This document shows positions 44,716-53,868 of a stretch of 64,000 nucleotides of DNA, piece after piece (position 1 is the first letter of the stretch; each line of letters starts with the position of its first letter). Position numbers and translations under genes: made by a program. Origin of the DNA: Flavobacterium sp. YJ01. GTDB taxonomy: Bacteria > Bacteroidota > Bacteroidia > Flavobacteriales > Flavobacteriaceae. The stretch covers positions 5,419,845 through 5,483,844 of the forward strand of contig NZ_CP119757.1 of the NCBI RefSeq assembly GCF_029320955.1, written 5' to 3'. The notes beneath the pieces were generated by a model. That model ran no database searches. It saw only the letters and a program-made list of their open reading frames with translations, and was not told the origin of the DNA.

Positions 44716-44731
44716 ATTTACAAATGTAAAC
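44716..44731. promoter_or_regulatory. Operator-like inverted repeat, site B
   Basis: ATTTAC-AAAT-GTAAAC, 27 bases upstream of the XRE start codon, where the XRE promoter must lie. Centre-to-centre distance from site A is 35 bases. Confidence 0.6.
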
Positions 44732-44947
44732 AAAAAGTTTTAGAGAAACAATGCTCATACTGATATAACTTTAAATTAAGCCTTTTTATTTAAAGCTTTA
44801 ATAGATGTGGAATTTATAAATCATTGATTTGTATAGTTTTGTGTTGTAAAAATATAATGTTTTACTTTGACATATTAAAAATATCGAATAAGTTAAATTA
44901 TGTTTCAAAAAGTTGTTTACAATATTAAATTGTTAAAGGTTTTAAAG

Positions 44948-44963
44948 ATTTACAATTGTAAAA
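44948..44963. promoter_or_regulatory. Operator-like inverted repeat, site C
   Basis: ATTTAC-AATT-GTAAAA; its core TTTACAATTGTAAA is a perfect palindrome. It lies in the -33 region of the carboxypeptidase promoter, 24 bases from site D. Confidence 0.6.
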
Positions 44964-44971
44964 ATAAAGAT

Positions 44972-44987
44972 GTTTACTTTTGTAAAC
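44972..44987. promoter_or_regulatory. Operator-like inverted repeat, site D, on the -7 element
   Basis: GTTTAC-TTTT-GTAAAC is perfect in both half-sites and contains TACTTTTG (44975-44982), the -7 element of the carboxypeptidase gene that starts at 45001. Binding here would block polymerase. Confidence 0.7.
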
Positions 44988-45000
44988 TAATCAAAGCGCA

Positions 45001-46155
45001 ATGAATTTAGAACAACTTTTTAATCAATACAAAGAAGAAACAATATCAGGCAGATATTTAACTTTAGACCATATCAAGCCACTTCTAGAAAAACTAAATA
45101 CAGATAATCAAGTTCAAGTAATTGGAAAATCGGTCTTAGGAGAACCTATATATAGTTATCAAATCGGAACAGGAAAAACACGTGTCTATTTGTGGTCGCA
45201 GATGCACGGAAACGAAAGCACAACCACTAAAGCTCTTTTTGATTTTATAAATTTATTGAACGACAATACGGATTTATCAAAAAAATTACTTGAAACTTTT
45301 ACCTTTTACAGTATTCCGATTTTAAATCCTGATGGTGCGAGACTTTATACACGTGCAAATGCAAACGAAATTGATTTAAACCGTGATTCGCAAGATCTGA
45401 CACAGCCAGAAAGCAATGTTTTACGTCAGGTTTTTGAAAGTTTTAAACCTCACTTTTGCTTTAATCTTCATGATCAGCGAACTATTTTCGGCGCGGGAAC
45501 GACTGGCAAACCTGCTACGGTTTCTTTTTTAGCGCCATCTTATAATGAAGAAAGAGAGGTTAATGATAATAGATTAAAAGCTATAAATATTATTGCAGGC
45601 ATAAACGAAGAGCTTCAAAAATACATTCCAGGACAAATTGGACGCTTTGATGATTCTTTTAATATAAATTGTATTGGAGACACTTTTCAGTTTTTAGGAG
45701 TTCCTACCATATTATTTGAAGCAGGTCATTATCCAGATGACTACGAGAGGGAAATTACCCGTAAATTCATATTTTTCTCGTTAATTTTGAGCTTCAAATT
45801 GATTTCCGAAAACGATTTAGTTGATAATAGATTTGGTGAATATTTGAATATTTCACAAAATAATGTGGTTTTTTATGATTTTATGTATAAAAATGTCAAA
45901 ATAAATTATGATGGTATCGAAATTATTACGAATTTTGTCGCACAATACAAAGAAGAATTAATCGAAAATAAGATTCATTTTAATGCTTACATAGTTGAAG
46001 TAGGCGAATTGGAAAAATATTTCGGACATTATGAATACGACGCAAAAGAGCAAGAATATTCAGACGATTTCACAAATTTTCCTAAAGTGGGCCAAAAAGC
46101 AAATTTTTATTTAAATAAAAATGTTAAATTTGTTAACGGATTAATAAAAAGTTAA
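45001..46155 (+). CDS. M14-family zinc carboxypeptidase, 384 aa
   Basis: Zinc ligands HxxE are in WSQMHGNESTTTKALFDF at about 63-80; the substrate region is SIPILNPDGARLYTRANANE and LNRDSQDL; the third ligand is in CFNLHDQRTIFGAG; the catalytic Glu is in ILFEAGHYPDD near 240. The last 120 residues form an extra domain of no known family. No signal peptide is evident, so it probably acts in the cytoplasm, trimming peptides or peptidoglycan fragments. It is divergent from the XRE regulator and shares four operator-like repeats with it. A co-directional Lrp gene follows after 77 bases. Confidence 0.87.
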   Translation: MNLEQLFNQYKEETISGRYLTLDHIKPLLEKLNTDNQVQVIGKSVLGEPIYSYQIGTGKTRVYLWSQMHGNESTTTKALFDFINLLNDNTDLSKKLLETFTFYSIPILNPDGARLYTRANANEIDLNRDSQDLTQPESNVLRQVFESFKPHFCFNLHDQRTIFGAGTTGKPATVSFLAPSYNEEREVNDNRLKAINIIAGINEELQKYIPGQIGRFDDSFNINCIGDTFQFLGVPTILFEAGHYPDDYEREITRKFIFFSLILSFKLISENDLVDNRFGEYLNISQNNVVFYDFMYKNVKINYDGIEIITNFVAQYKEELIENKIHFNAYIVEVGELEKYFGHYEYDAKEQEYSDDFTNFPKVGQKANFYLNKNVKFVNGLIKS

Positions 46156-46232
46156 TTTTTTTGTGAATTTGTTGTTTTTTATATATAATTTTATACTTTG
46201 TAATAGCAATTAGTAATATTAATTAAACAATT

Positions 46233-46712
46233 ATGAGTAAATTTCGTTTAGATGAAGTAGATCACCAGATTTTAGATATGTTAATAGACAATACGAGAGT
46301 TCCGTTTACTGACATTGCAAAAAAACTATTGATATCTGCTGGTACAGTACACGTTAGAGTTAAAAAGATGGAAGATGCCGGTATCATCATGGGATCTTCA
46401 TTAGCCTTAGATTACGATAAATTAGGTTATTCATTTATTGCTTATGTAGGAGTTTTTCTTAATAATACATCTCAAACTAAATTTGTATTAGAAAGAATCA
46501 ATCAAATTCCATTCGTAACTGTAGCTTCTGTAACTACAGGAAAATTCAACATCTTTTGCAAAATTAGAGCAAAAGATACTAAGCATGCGAAAGAAGTTAT
46601 CTTTATGATTGACGATATCGATGGTGTTTACAGAACAGAAACTATGATTTCTTTAGAGGAAAGTATTAACGATAAGAAGCGTTTGATGCATACTATTTTC
46701 AAAAATATGTAA
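46233..46712 (+). CDS. Lrp/AsnC-family transcription regulator, 159 aa
   Basis: The N-terminal winged helix is HQILDMLIDNTRVPFTDIAK with recognition helix ISAGTVHVRVKKMEDAGIIM. The C-terminal RAM domain (VGVFLNNTSQTKFVLERINQ; VASVTTGKFNIFCKIRAKDT) senses amino acids and mediates octamer formation. Such regulators respond to leucine, asparagine or lysine; the ligand here is unknown. It ends at its own terminator (46744) and is separate from the PEP carboxylase gene. Confidence 0.92.
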   Translation: MSKFRLDEVDHQILDMLIDNTRVPFTDIAKKLLISAGTVHVRVKKMEDAGIIMGSSLALDYDKLGYSFIAYVGVFLNNTSQTKFVLERINQIPFVTVASVTTGKFNIFCKIRAKDTKHAKEVIFMIDDIDGVYRTETMISLEESINDKKRLMHTIFKNM

Positions 46713-46743
46713 TAACTTTTCTTGAATGCTATATTAAAATATA

Positions 46744-46771
46744 CCTCAAGTTTATTCTTGGGGTTTTTTTA
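46744..46771 (+). terminator. Terminator after the Lrp-family gene
   Basis: CCTCAAG pairs with CTTGGGG across a 6-base loop, followed by seven T. Confidence 0.75.
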
Positions 46772-46803
46772 TGACTAATTAACCAACCAACTATAACACG
46801 ATT

Positions 46804-49389
46804 ATGTATACGTTGCCAAAAATTGAGCGTTTTAATCAAGACGTTCTCTCAAAATACCACATTTATAATAGTGTTTTTATAACATTACCTTTTGATTCTA
46901 TAGATAATACGGGAGTTTTACTTCCTTTATTTACAGAAACTTGCGAAACGGGCTTTAAAAAACAAGAAACTCCAAAAGAAATTTTTGATTTCTTCTCGAA
47001 TAAATTTCTAAATAACGCTTCAGAAACTGAAAAGGTTGACTTAATGTTTCGATTTATTCAATACATTGAACGCCAAATTGTACTTTTTGATGCAATCGAA
47101 GATGCAGCATTTCCAGAAGTTAATAATATGGAAGGACGTGGATCTTTGCGTGATATAAAAGAAAAATCAGATGCAAAAGAGAAAGACGACGAATTGGTTG
47201 AGTTTTTGGAAAACTTCAATGTTCGTACAGTTTTAACGGCGCACCCAACTCAGTTTTATCCTGGTCCAGTTTTAGGAATTATTAATGATTTGACTGAAGC
47301 TATCCGCCAAAATGACTTGCTTAAAATCAAACAATTATTGGCGCAGTTAGGAAAAACGCCTTTTATTCAGCATGAAAAACCAAATCCGTATGATGAAGCT
47401 GTAAGTTTGATCTGGTATTTGGAAAATGTATTTTATGCTACTGCTGGAGAAATTGTACATTATCTTCAAAAAAATATTAATGACGGAACACCGATTAAGA
47501 ACCAATTAATAAAACTTGGTTTCTGGCCTGGAGGTGACCGTGACGGAAATCCGTTTGTTACTACAGAAATTACGCTTAAAGTTGCAGATCGTTTAAGAAC
47601 TTCAATCTTGAAATGCTATTATGTCGAAATGAGAAACTTAAAGCGTAAGCTAACTTTCTCAGGTGTAGATACTTTAGTATCAGATCTTGAACATAAACTT
47701 TATCGTTCAGTGTTTTATTCTAAAGGTGATATTTTTATTACTTTGGATGAATTATTAACGCAATTGAATAAAGTTAGAAAGATAATAATCGAAAAACATC
47801 AGTCTTTATACTTGGATGAATTAGAAGCTCTTTTGGTTAAAATCAATTTATTTGGATTCCATTTTGCTACTTTAGATATTCGCCAAAACAGTAAAATTCA
47901 CAATAAAGTATTTAAAGATGTTGTAGATTATTACCTAAATTCAGGTTCATCTATTTTTCCTAATAATTATTATGAACTAACAGAAGATCAGAAAATTGAT
48001 GTTTTATCTAAAGTTAAAGGAGATTTAAATCCAGCTGATTTTGAAGATGAAATTACAAGATCTACTTTAGAATCTGTTCAGGCAATTAAAACCATTCAAA
48101 AAAATAATGGTGAAGAAGGAGCAAATCGTTATATTATTAGTAATAACGAAAGCGCTTTGAATGTTATGGAGACATTTGCTATGATTCGCCTAAATAATTG
48201 GGAAAATCCAACTGTTGATATTATTCCTCTTTTTGAATCTGTTGATGATTTACAGAATGCACATTCAATAATGGAGCAATTATATACTAATCCAGAATAC
48301 GCAAGTCATTTAAAATCAAGAGGAAACGAGCAAACTATAATGCTTGGTTTCTCTGACGGAACAAAAGATGGCGGTTATTTAATGGCCAACTGGAGTATTT
48401 ATCAAGCAAAAATTTCATTAACAGAGATTTCAAGAAAATACGGAATTAAAGCTATTTTCTTTGATGGACGCGGAGGACCGCCTGCACGTGGAGGAGGAAA
48501 AACTCATAAATTCTATGCTTCTCTAGGACCAAAAATCGAAAATAATGAAATTCAGATCACAGTTCAAGGACAAACTATTAGTTCTAATTTCGGGACTTTA
48601 GATTCATGCCGTTATAATATTGAAAATTTAGTTACTGCTGGTGTTACGAATCAGGTTTTTGGAAAAGATAAAAATGAATTGTCTGCTGACGAAACTCAGA
48701 TTTTAAATCAGTTAGCAGATTTGGGATACCAAAAATACTTAAGTTTTAAAAATCATCCGAAGTTTATTCCGTATTTGGAAAAAATGAGTACGCTGAAATA
48801 TTACTCAAAAACAAACATTGGAAGCCGTCCATCTAAAAGAAGCAAATCTGAATCTCTTGATTTTGCAGATTTAAGAGCGATTCCGTTTGTAGGTTCTTGG
48901 AGTCAATTGAAGCAAAACGTACCAGGATTCTTTGGTGTTGGTTCTGCGTTAAAACATTTTGAAGAATCTCGACAATGGGATAAAGTAAGCGATTTGTATC
49001 ATAATTCTTTGTTTTTCAAGACATTACTTGAAAACAGTATGATGTCATTGGCAAAGTCATTCTTGCCTTTAACAGCTTATATGAGCAAAGATCCTGAATT
49101 TGGAGAATTTTGGAATATTATCCATACTGAGTTTTTAGAAACAAAAAGGCTTCTTTTGAAAATTGCAGGGCATAAAACATTGATGGAAAATTACCCTGAT
49201 GGTATTGCATCGATTCAAATTAGAGAACGTATTGTGTTGCCATTATTGACAATTCAGCAATATGCACTATTGAGAATTAATGAATTAAACAAAGAAAAAG
49301 TTCCAAACGAAGACTTGATCAAAGTGTATGAAAAAATTGTAACAAGATCTCTTTTTGGAAATACTAATGCAAGTAGAAACTCAGCATAA
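46804..49389 (+). CDS. ppc: Phosphoenolpyruvate carboxylase, 861 aa
   Basis: It adds bicarbonate to PEP to replenish oxaloacetate. The catalytic His lies in VRTVLTAHPTQFYPGPVLGI at about 141-160, followed by WPGGDRDGNPFVTTEI, LDIRQNSKIH, MLGFSDGTKDGGYLMANW and the mobile loop FFDGRGGPPARGGGKTH. The end of the protein is not the usual QNTG but SRNSA. Length 861 is close to the 880-residue norm. DinB follows after 29 bases and may be co-transcribed. Confidence 0.95.
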   Translation: MYTLPKIERFNQDVLSKYHIYNSVFITLPFDSIDNTGVLLPLFTETCETGFKKQETPKEIFDFFSNKFLNNASETEKVDLMFRFIQYIERQIVLFDAIEDAAFPEVNNMEGRGSLRDIKEKSDAKEKDDELVEFLENFNVRTVLTAHPTQFYPGPVLGIINDLTEAIRQNDLLKIKQLLAQLGKTPFIQHEKPNPYDEAVSLIWYLENVFYATAGEIVHYLQKNINDGTPIKNQLIKLGFWPGGDRDGNPFVTTEITLKVADRLRTSILKCYYVEMRNLKRKLTFSGVDTLVSDLEHKLYRSVFYSKGDIFITLDELLTQLNKVRKIIIEKHQSLYLDELEALLVKINLFGFHFATLDIRQNSKIHNKVFKDVVDYYLNSGSSIFPNNYYELTEDQKIDVLSKVKGDLNPADFEDEITRSTLESVQAIKTIQKNNGEEGANRYIISNNESALNVMETFAMIRLNNWENPTVDIIPLFESVDDLQNAHSIMEQLYTNPEYASHLKSRGNEQTIMLGFSDGTKDGGYLMANWSIYQAKISLTEISRKYGIKAIFFDGRGGPPARGGGKTHKFYASLGPKIENNEIQITVQGQTISSNFGTLDSCRYNIENLVTAGVTNQVFGKDKNELSADETQILNQLADLGYQKYLSFKNHPKFIPYLEKMSTLKYYSKTNIGSRPSKRSKSESLDFADLRAIPFVGSWSQLKQNVPGFFGVGSALKHFEESRQWDKVSDLYHNSLFFKTLLENSMMSLAKSFLPLTAYMSKDPEFGEFWNIIHTEFLETKRLLLKIAGHKTLMENYPDGIASIQIRERIVLPLLTIQQYALLRINELNKEKVPNEDLIKVYEKIVTRSLFGNTNASRNSA

Positions 49390-49418
49390 GCAGATTTTAA
49401 ATTTTAATTTTAGAAAAA

Positions 49419-49934
49419 ATGAATGTAAGCGATATTTTAGAAAATGAGTACGCAGGTCATTTCGGTACATATCTTAAACAAGCTGGAGAGGGCAAATTAA
49501 TAGAAGAGTTAGAGATTTCTCTTCATGAATTTATCAGATTTGTTCAAAACATTCCGATGGATAAATTTGATTATCGTTACGCGGAAGGAAAATGGACAAT
49601 TAAAGAAATAATCCAACATGTAATTGATACGGAACGAATTTTTGCTTACAGAGCTTTACGTTTTTCTAGAAATGATAAAACGCCGTTACCAAGTTTTGAA
49701 GAACAAGATTACGCAGACAATTCTAATGCCAATTCAAGAAGTATTCAAGAATTACTGACTGAATTTTCTGCTGTAAGACATTCCAATTTGTTGTTTTACA
49801 AAAGTTTATCTGATGAACAGCTTAAAAGAATAGGTACTGCATCTAACAACCAAATTTCTGTTCGTGCTTTAGGTTTTGTTATAATTGGACATCAAAAACA
49901 CCATCAGAAAGTTTTTGAGGAAAGATATTTGTAG
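49419..49934 (+). CDS. DinB-family four-helix-bundle protein, 171 aa
   Basis: The three metal-binding histidines are in KEIIQHVIDTERIFAYRALR (first) and in GHQKHHQKVFEERYL at the C-terminus. DinB/YfiT-like proteins bind nickel or zinc; some transfer bacillithiol or other thiols to substrates (BstA). The presence of a YpdA-like gene in the same genome makes bacillithiol use plausible. Followed by a terminator at 49957. Confidence 0.88.
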   Translation: MNVSDILENEYAGHFGTYLKQAGEGKLIEELEISLHEFIRFVQNIPMDKFDYRYAEGKWTIKEIIQHVIDTERIFAYRALRFSRNDKTPLPSFEEQDYADNSNANSRSIQELLTEFSAVRHSNLLFYKSLSDEQLKRIGTASNNQISVRALGFVIIGHQKHHQKVFEERYL

Positions 49935-49956
49935 TACTTAAAAATTTTATATAATT

Positions 49957-49996
49957 AAAAAATCCTGTGAATTATTTATTTCACAGGATTTTTTGT
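49957..49996 (+). terminator. Terminator after the DinB gene
   Basis: AAAAAATCCTGTGA pairs with TCACAGGATTTTTT across a 10-base loop. Confidence 0.85.
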
Positions 49997-50102
49997 TTTG
50001 TAATTTCGAGGAACGAGAAATCGCATTAGAAACTCGACAAAGAGTGAAAATTACTATGAGGAAATACTTGTGTGATTTCTCCTGTCGTCGAAATGACAAA
50101 AA
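49990..50102. repeat. Inverted repeat, family A copy 2 (diverged)
   Basis: It shares with 38497-38604 the words AGAAACTCGACAAAG, GTGTGATTTCTCC and GTCGAAATGACAAA, but its left arm is diverged (AATTTCGAGGAACGAGAAATC), so the palindrome is imperfect. It lies between the DinB and recQ genes. Confidence 0.65.
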
Positions 50103-50113
50103 TGATTGTTTAA

Positions 50114-52228
50114 TTAAATTGTTTGATTCTTTCTCTCCAAAAATGCCAATCCAAATCGAATTTTATCATAAGACATTTTTTCTTCAAAATATTCAAAGTA
50201 AGGTCTTAATGCATTCGGATTTTCTAATTCAATTTGAGCTTTCTCAATATTCAAAATTTCATCATCTGAAACAAATTGACTCAAATTTATATCATTGCCG
50301 TCTACATATAATTTTGCCAAATGGGAAATAATTGTTGTTTCTCCTAAATTTCGTTGTTCAGCAATTTCTTTGACAGAAAGTCCATTCTGAAATAACTCAA
50401 GAGTTTTTTTATAAGTATTGTCTTTTTTTTCTTTTTTAACAACTGATTTATTTCTTTGGAATTCAATTATTGCATTAATAAATTCGGTTCCATATTTTTC
50501 TAGCTTTGCTTTTCCAACACCTTCAACAGCGAGAAATTCTTCGTCTGTCATTGGTCTCAAAACTTCCATTTGTCTTAATGAAGCATCACTAAAAATTACA
50601 TAAGCGGGAACTTCTTCTTCTTTGGCAATTTCATAACGTAATTTTCGAAGTGTTTCAAAAAGAGAATTTTTGGCCGTTTTCGTTTTGGCTTCTTTAATTT
50701 CGTTTTTGTCAATTACTTTTTTAACAACAGTTGTAAGTTTTACTTTTTCGCCTTCAAACAAAACTTTTTTGGCGAAAGGGGTAAGGAGAATTTTATTGTG
50801 TTGATGAAAAGCAATTTCGCAGTAACCTAAATTTATTAATTGAATAAGATATTGATTCCAGTCGTACCAAGAAACATCATCGCCAATTCCGTACGTTTTT
50901 AGCGTTTGATAATTTTTTTCGTAGATATACGCGTTTCTCGAGCCTCGCAAAAAATCGACAATTACAGCTAAAGGCTCAGATTCTTTTAAACGAGTAATTG
51001 CTGACAATGCCTTTTGCGCGAGAATTGTCCCATCGAAAAAAGTTGGAGGATTTTTGCAAATATCGCAGTTTCCGCAATTCTCGGTAACCAATTCTCCAAA
51101 ATATGAAAGCAGAATTTTTCTTCGGCAGCTAACAGCGTCCGCGTATTGTTTCATGCGATCTAGTTTTGCTAGCTGAATATCAGAATTTAAACCTTCTGAC
51201 GCAAACTTTTGAAGCTGAATTACATCTGCATAACTTTCAAAAAGAACAGTTTCTGCCGGTAAACCATCACGACCAGCGCGGCCAATTTCCTGATAATAAC
51301 CTTCAATATTTTTGGGAAGATTATAATGAATAACCCAACGAACATTCGATTTATCAATTCCCATTCCGAAGGCAATTGTGGCGCAAACTACTTGGCAATC
51401 ATCATTAATAAAATGATCTTGAGTTTTAGCTCGAGTTTCATTGTCTAAACCAGCGTGATATGCTTTTGCAGAAATACCATTTTTCTTTAATTTTTCAGCA
51501 AGCTCTTCAGTCGTTTTCCGACTTAGACAATAAATAATTCCAGATTCATTTGGTTTATCTTCAATAAAATCAATAATCTGTTTGACACGATCTAAAGCTG
51601 GACGAACTTCTAAACTCAGATTTTTTCGATCAAACGAAGCGATAAAAGTTTTGGGTTTCTTTAAATTTAATTGCTTTACAATGTCGGTACGCGTTGCTTT
51701 ATCTGCAGTTGCTGTTAAAGCCAAAACTGGAGTGGAAGGGAAGCGGTTTTTTAAATATCCCAGATTTGTATACGCTGGCCTAAAGTCATGTCCCCAAGAA
51801 GAAATACAATGCGCTTCGTCTATTGCTATTAAGCTAATATTCAATTCATTAAAAGCCATATCTAAATAAGAAAGACTTTCTGGAGCAATATAGACAAGTT
51901 TAAAAGTATTCGATTTTAAATTATCAATGTAATATTGCTGTTCTTGAGATGATTGTGAACTATTAATAAAACAAGCAGAAATTCCGTTGGTTTTTAAACT
52001 ATCTACTTGATCTTTCATCAATGCAATTAGAGGAGAAATTACAATAGTAATTCCTGGAAGAACTAAAGCTGGAAGCTGAAAACAAATAGATTTTCCACCT
52101 CCTGTTGGCATAATAGCTAATGTATCTTGCCCAGAAAGAATAGTATTTATTATAGTTTCCTGATTTGGTCTGAATTTTTCAAAACCAAAATTTTCTTTTA
52201 AAGTCGCGTGTAATATTTCTGAAGTCAT
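50114..52228 (-). CDS. recQ: RecQ-family ATP-dependent DNA helicase, 704 aa
   Basis: Helicase motifs: FRPNQETIINTILSGQD (motif 0), MPTGGGKSICFQLPAL (Walker A), IDEAHCISSWGHDFRP (DEAH box), LALTATADKATR and QEIGRAGRDGLPAE (motif VI). Four zinc cysteines are present (AVSCRRKILL; ENCGNCDICKNPP). RQC winged helix, an HRDC domain near 525-600 (RQMEVLRPMTDEEFLAVEGV) and a final helix-turn-helix region (GLSVKEIAEQRNLGETTIIS) complete it. It unwinds DNA 3' to 5' in recombination and fork repair. Longer than E. coli RecQ by the C-terminal HTH part. Confidence 0.95.
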   Translation of the reverse strand: MTSEILHATLKENFGFEKFRPNQETIINTILSGQDTLAIMPTGGGKSICFQLPALVLPGITIVISPLIALMKDQVDSLKTNGISACFINSSQSSQEQQYYIDNLKSNTFKLVYIAPESLSYLDMAFNELNISLIAIDEAHCISSWGHDFRPAYTNLGYLKNRFPSTPVLALTATADKATRTDIVKQLNLKKPKTFIASFDRKNLSLEVRPALDRVKQIIDFIEDKPNESGIIYCLSRKTTEELAEKLKKNGISAKAYHAGLDNETRAKTQDHFINDDCQVVCATIAFGMGIDKSNVRWVIHYNLPKNIEGYYQEIGRAGRDGLPAETVLFESYADVIQLQKFASEGLNSDIQLAKLDRMKQYADAVSCRRKILLSYFGELVTENCGNCDICKNPPTFFDGTILAQKALSAITRLKESEPLAVIVDFLRGSRNAYIYEKNYQTLKTYGIGDDVSWYDWNQYLIQLINLGYCEIAFHQHNKILLTPFAKKVLFEGEKVKLTTVVKKVIDKNEIKEAKTKTAKNSLFETLRKLRYEIAKEEEVPAYVIFSDASLRQMEVLRPMTDEEFLAVEGVGKAKLEKYGTEFINAIIEFQRNKSVVKKEKKDNTYKKTLELFQNGLSVKEIAEQRNLGETTIISHLAKLYVDGNDINLSQFVSDDEILNIEKAQIELENPNALRPYFEYFEEKMSYDKIRFGLAFLERKNQTI

Positions 52229-52313
52229 TGGCTTATAATTTTTATATTCGGAATTTAAAAATAAGAATAATCCTATAAATATAAAAATTTAATATTAGTA
52301 TAGATTTGTACTA

Positions 52314-52346
52314 TAAAAAAAAAGGAACCCGAGTTGAGTTCCTTTT
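52314..52346 (-). terminator. Terminator of the polyamine-region transcript
   Basis: On the minus strand AAAAGGAAC pairs with GTTCCTTTT and a run of T follows; it lies 21 bases past the stop codon of the acidic protein gene. Confidence 0.8.
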
Positions 52347-52366
52347 ATTTATTTTAAAGAAAATGA

Positions 52367-52786
52367 TTAATCTTCATCCTCTTCATCTTCATCATAATCA
52401 GTGTCAGCTTTGTCGTCATCATCATCGTCATCATCGTCATCTCCGTCACCACCGTCAGAATCTGGTTTATCTTGATTATCATCGTCATCATCGTCATCGC
52501 TAATATCATCGTCAAGATCGATACCTTTAACTGGTGCAATTGCATCTACATCAACATCTAAATCGTCATCTTCATCGTAGTTTTCAATTCTGTCTGCAAG
52601 TTTAGTACTAATTTTCACTAAGTAAATTGTATCTTCAGTACGAACTTCAACAGCTTCAACCAATTCGTTTTTAGCGTTTCTAAAACGGATTACATCCGAA
52701 TCGTCATAACCATCAGGAAATTTTTCAACCAAAAGATTTAAAATTTCATTGGTAAGTTTAGCGTAGTCTACTATAACTCTTTTCAT
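52367..52786 (-). CDS. Acidic protein with Asp-rich tail, 139 aa
   Basis: The first 75 residues form a small folded domain (VIDYAKLTNEILNLLVEKFP-like: MKRVIVDYAKLTNEILNLLV; RFRNAKNELVEAVEVRTEDT). The rest is nearly all Asp/Glu with Gly and Lys, encoded by a run of GAT/GAC/GAA codons that may be prone to slippage. Homologues in Flavobacteria are sometimes mislabelled DNA primase. The gene starts 8 bases after the deoxyhypusine-synthase-like gene ends. Function unknown; an RNA-polymerase-delta-like or polyamine-binding acidic protein would fit the composition. Confidence 0.75.
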   Translation of the reverse strand: MKRVIVDYAKLTNEILNLLVEKFPDGYDDSDVIRFRNAKNELVEAVEVRTEDTIYLVKISTKLADRIENYDEDDDLDVDVDAIAPVKGIDLDDDISDDDDDDDNQDKPDSDGGDGDDDDDDDDDDKADTDYDEDEEDED

Positions 52787-52794
52787 AAATTATT

Positions 52795-53763
52795 TTATAA
52801 ATCTAATAAATATGCGAAAATTAACGGAGCAACAATTGTAGCGTCCGACTCAATAATAAATTTAGGGGTTTTGATGTCTAATTTACCCCAAGTGATTTTT
52901 TCATTTGGAACTGCTCCAGAATAAGAACCATAACTAGTTGTTGAATCTGAGATTTGGCAGAAATAGCTCCAAAACGGAACATCGTGCATTTCCATATCTT
53001 GGTACAACATTGGTACAACACAAATAGGGAAGTCACCAGCAATACCACCACCGATTTGGAAGAATCCAATTCCGTTTGAACTGTTTTTAGAATACCAGTC
53101 CGCAAGGAAAGTCATGTATTCAATTCCAGATTTCATCGTAGATGCTTTCAGTTCTCCTTTAATTACGTATGAAGCAAAGATATTTCCCATTGTACTATCT
53201 TCCCAACCTGGAACAATAATTGGTAAATTTTTCTCTGCAGCTGCATACATCCAGCTATCTTTTAAGTCAATTTCGTAATATTCTTCTAAAACGCCAGACA
53301 ATAACATTTTATACATAAATTCATGCGGAAAATAACGTTCTCCTTTATCATCTGCATCTTTCCAAATTTTGTAAATATGTTTTTGTAAACGACGGAAAGC
53401 TTCATGTTCAGGGATACAAGTGTCAGTAACACGATTTAATCCTCTTTCAAGTAAAGCCCATTCGTCTTCTGGAGTTAAATCACGGTAGTTTGGCACTCTT
53501 TCGTAGTGAGAATGAGCTACTAAATTCATGATATCTTCTTCTAGATTCGCACCTGTACATGAAATAATATGTACTTTGTCTTGTCTAATTACTTCGGCAA
53601 AAATTTTACCAATTTCAGCTGTACTCATTGCGCCAGCCATACTCACAAGCATCTTTGCACCATCGGCTAATTGCTGCTCATAAGCTTTTGCAGCATCTAC
53701 TAATGAAGCAGAGTTGAAATGCAAATAATGTTTTTCAATAAACTGACTGATTGGTCCTTTCAT
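52795..53763 (-). CDS. Deoxyhypusine-synthase-family protein, 322 aa
   Basis: NAD-binding residues appear in MLVSMAGAMSTAEIGKIFAE and IISCTGANLEEDIMNLVAHS. The conserved active-site Lys is expected in NEKITWGKLDIKTPKF, and the GGGIAGDFPI block (FFQIGGGIAGDFPICVVP) is as in the family. Bacteria lack eIF5A, the substrate of eukaryotic deoxyhypusine synthase. Bacterial relatives are thought to use the same chemistry (transfer of an aminobutyl group from spermidine) on putrescine, making homospermidine, or on an unknown acceptor. Location next to arginine decarboxylase supports a polyamine role. Confidence 0.85.
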   Translation of the reverse strand: MKGPISQFIEKHYLHFNSASLVDAAKAYEQQLADGAKMLVSMAGAMSTAEIGKIFAEVIRQDKVHIISCTGANLEEDIMNLVAHSHYERVPNYRDLTPEDEWALLERGLNRVTDTCIPEHEAFRRLQKHIYKIWKDADDKGERYFPHEFMYKMLLSGVLEEYYEIDLKDSWMYAAAEKNLPIIVPGWEDSTMGNIFASYVIKGELKASTMKSGIEYMTFLADWYSKNSSNGIGFFQIGGGIAGDFPICVVPMLYQDMEMHDVPFWSYFCQISDSTTSYGSYSGAVPNEKITWGKLDIKTPKFIIESDATIVAPLIFAYLLDL

Positions 53764-53868
53764 TTCTTTTGTTTTTGTTTTTTTTGAATTAAAAAGTTTA
53801 ACCTTTTTGGATGTTAATGCAAATTAAGAATTTTCTAAACATATCCATTACTTAATTTGCCGTTTTTT

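Noticed and set aside
52306..52545. Apparent His-rich and Met-rich frames opposite the acidic protein
   Set aside because: They are the other readings of the GAT/GAC repeat that encodes the poly-Asp tail and have no start context.
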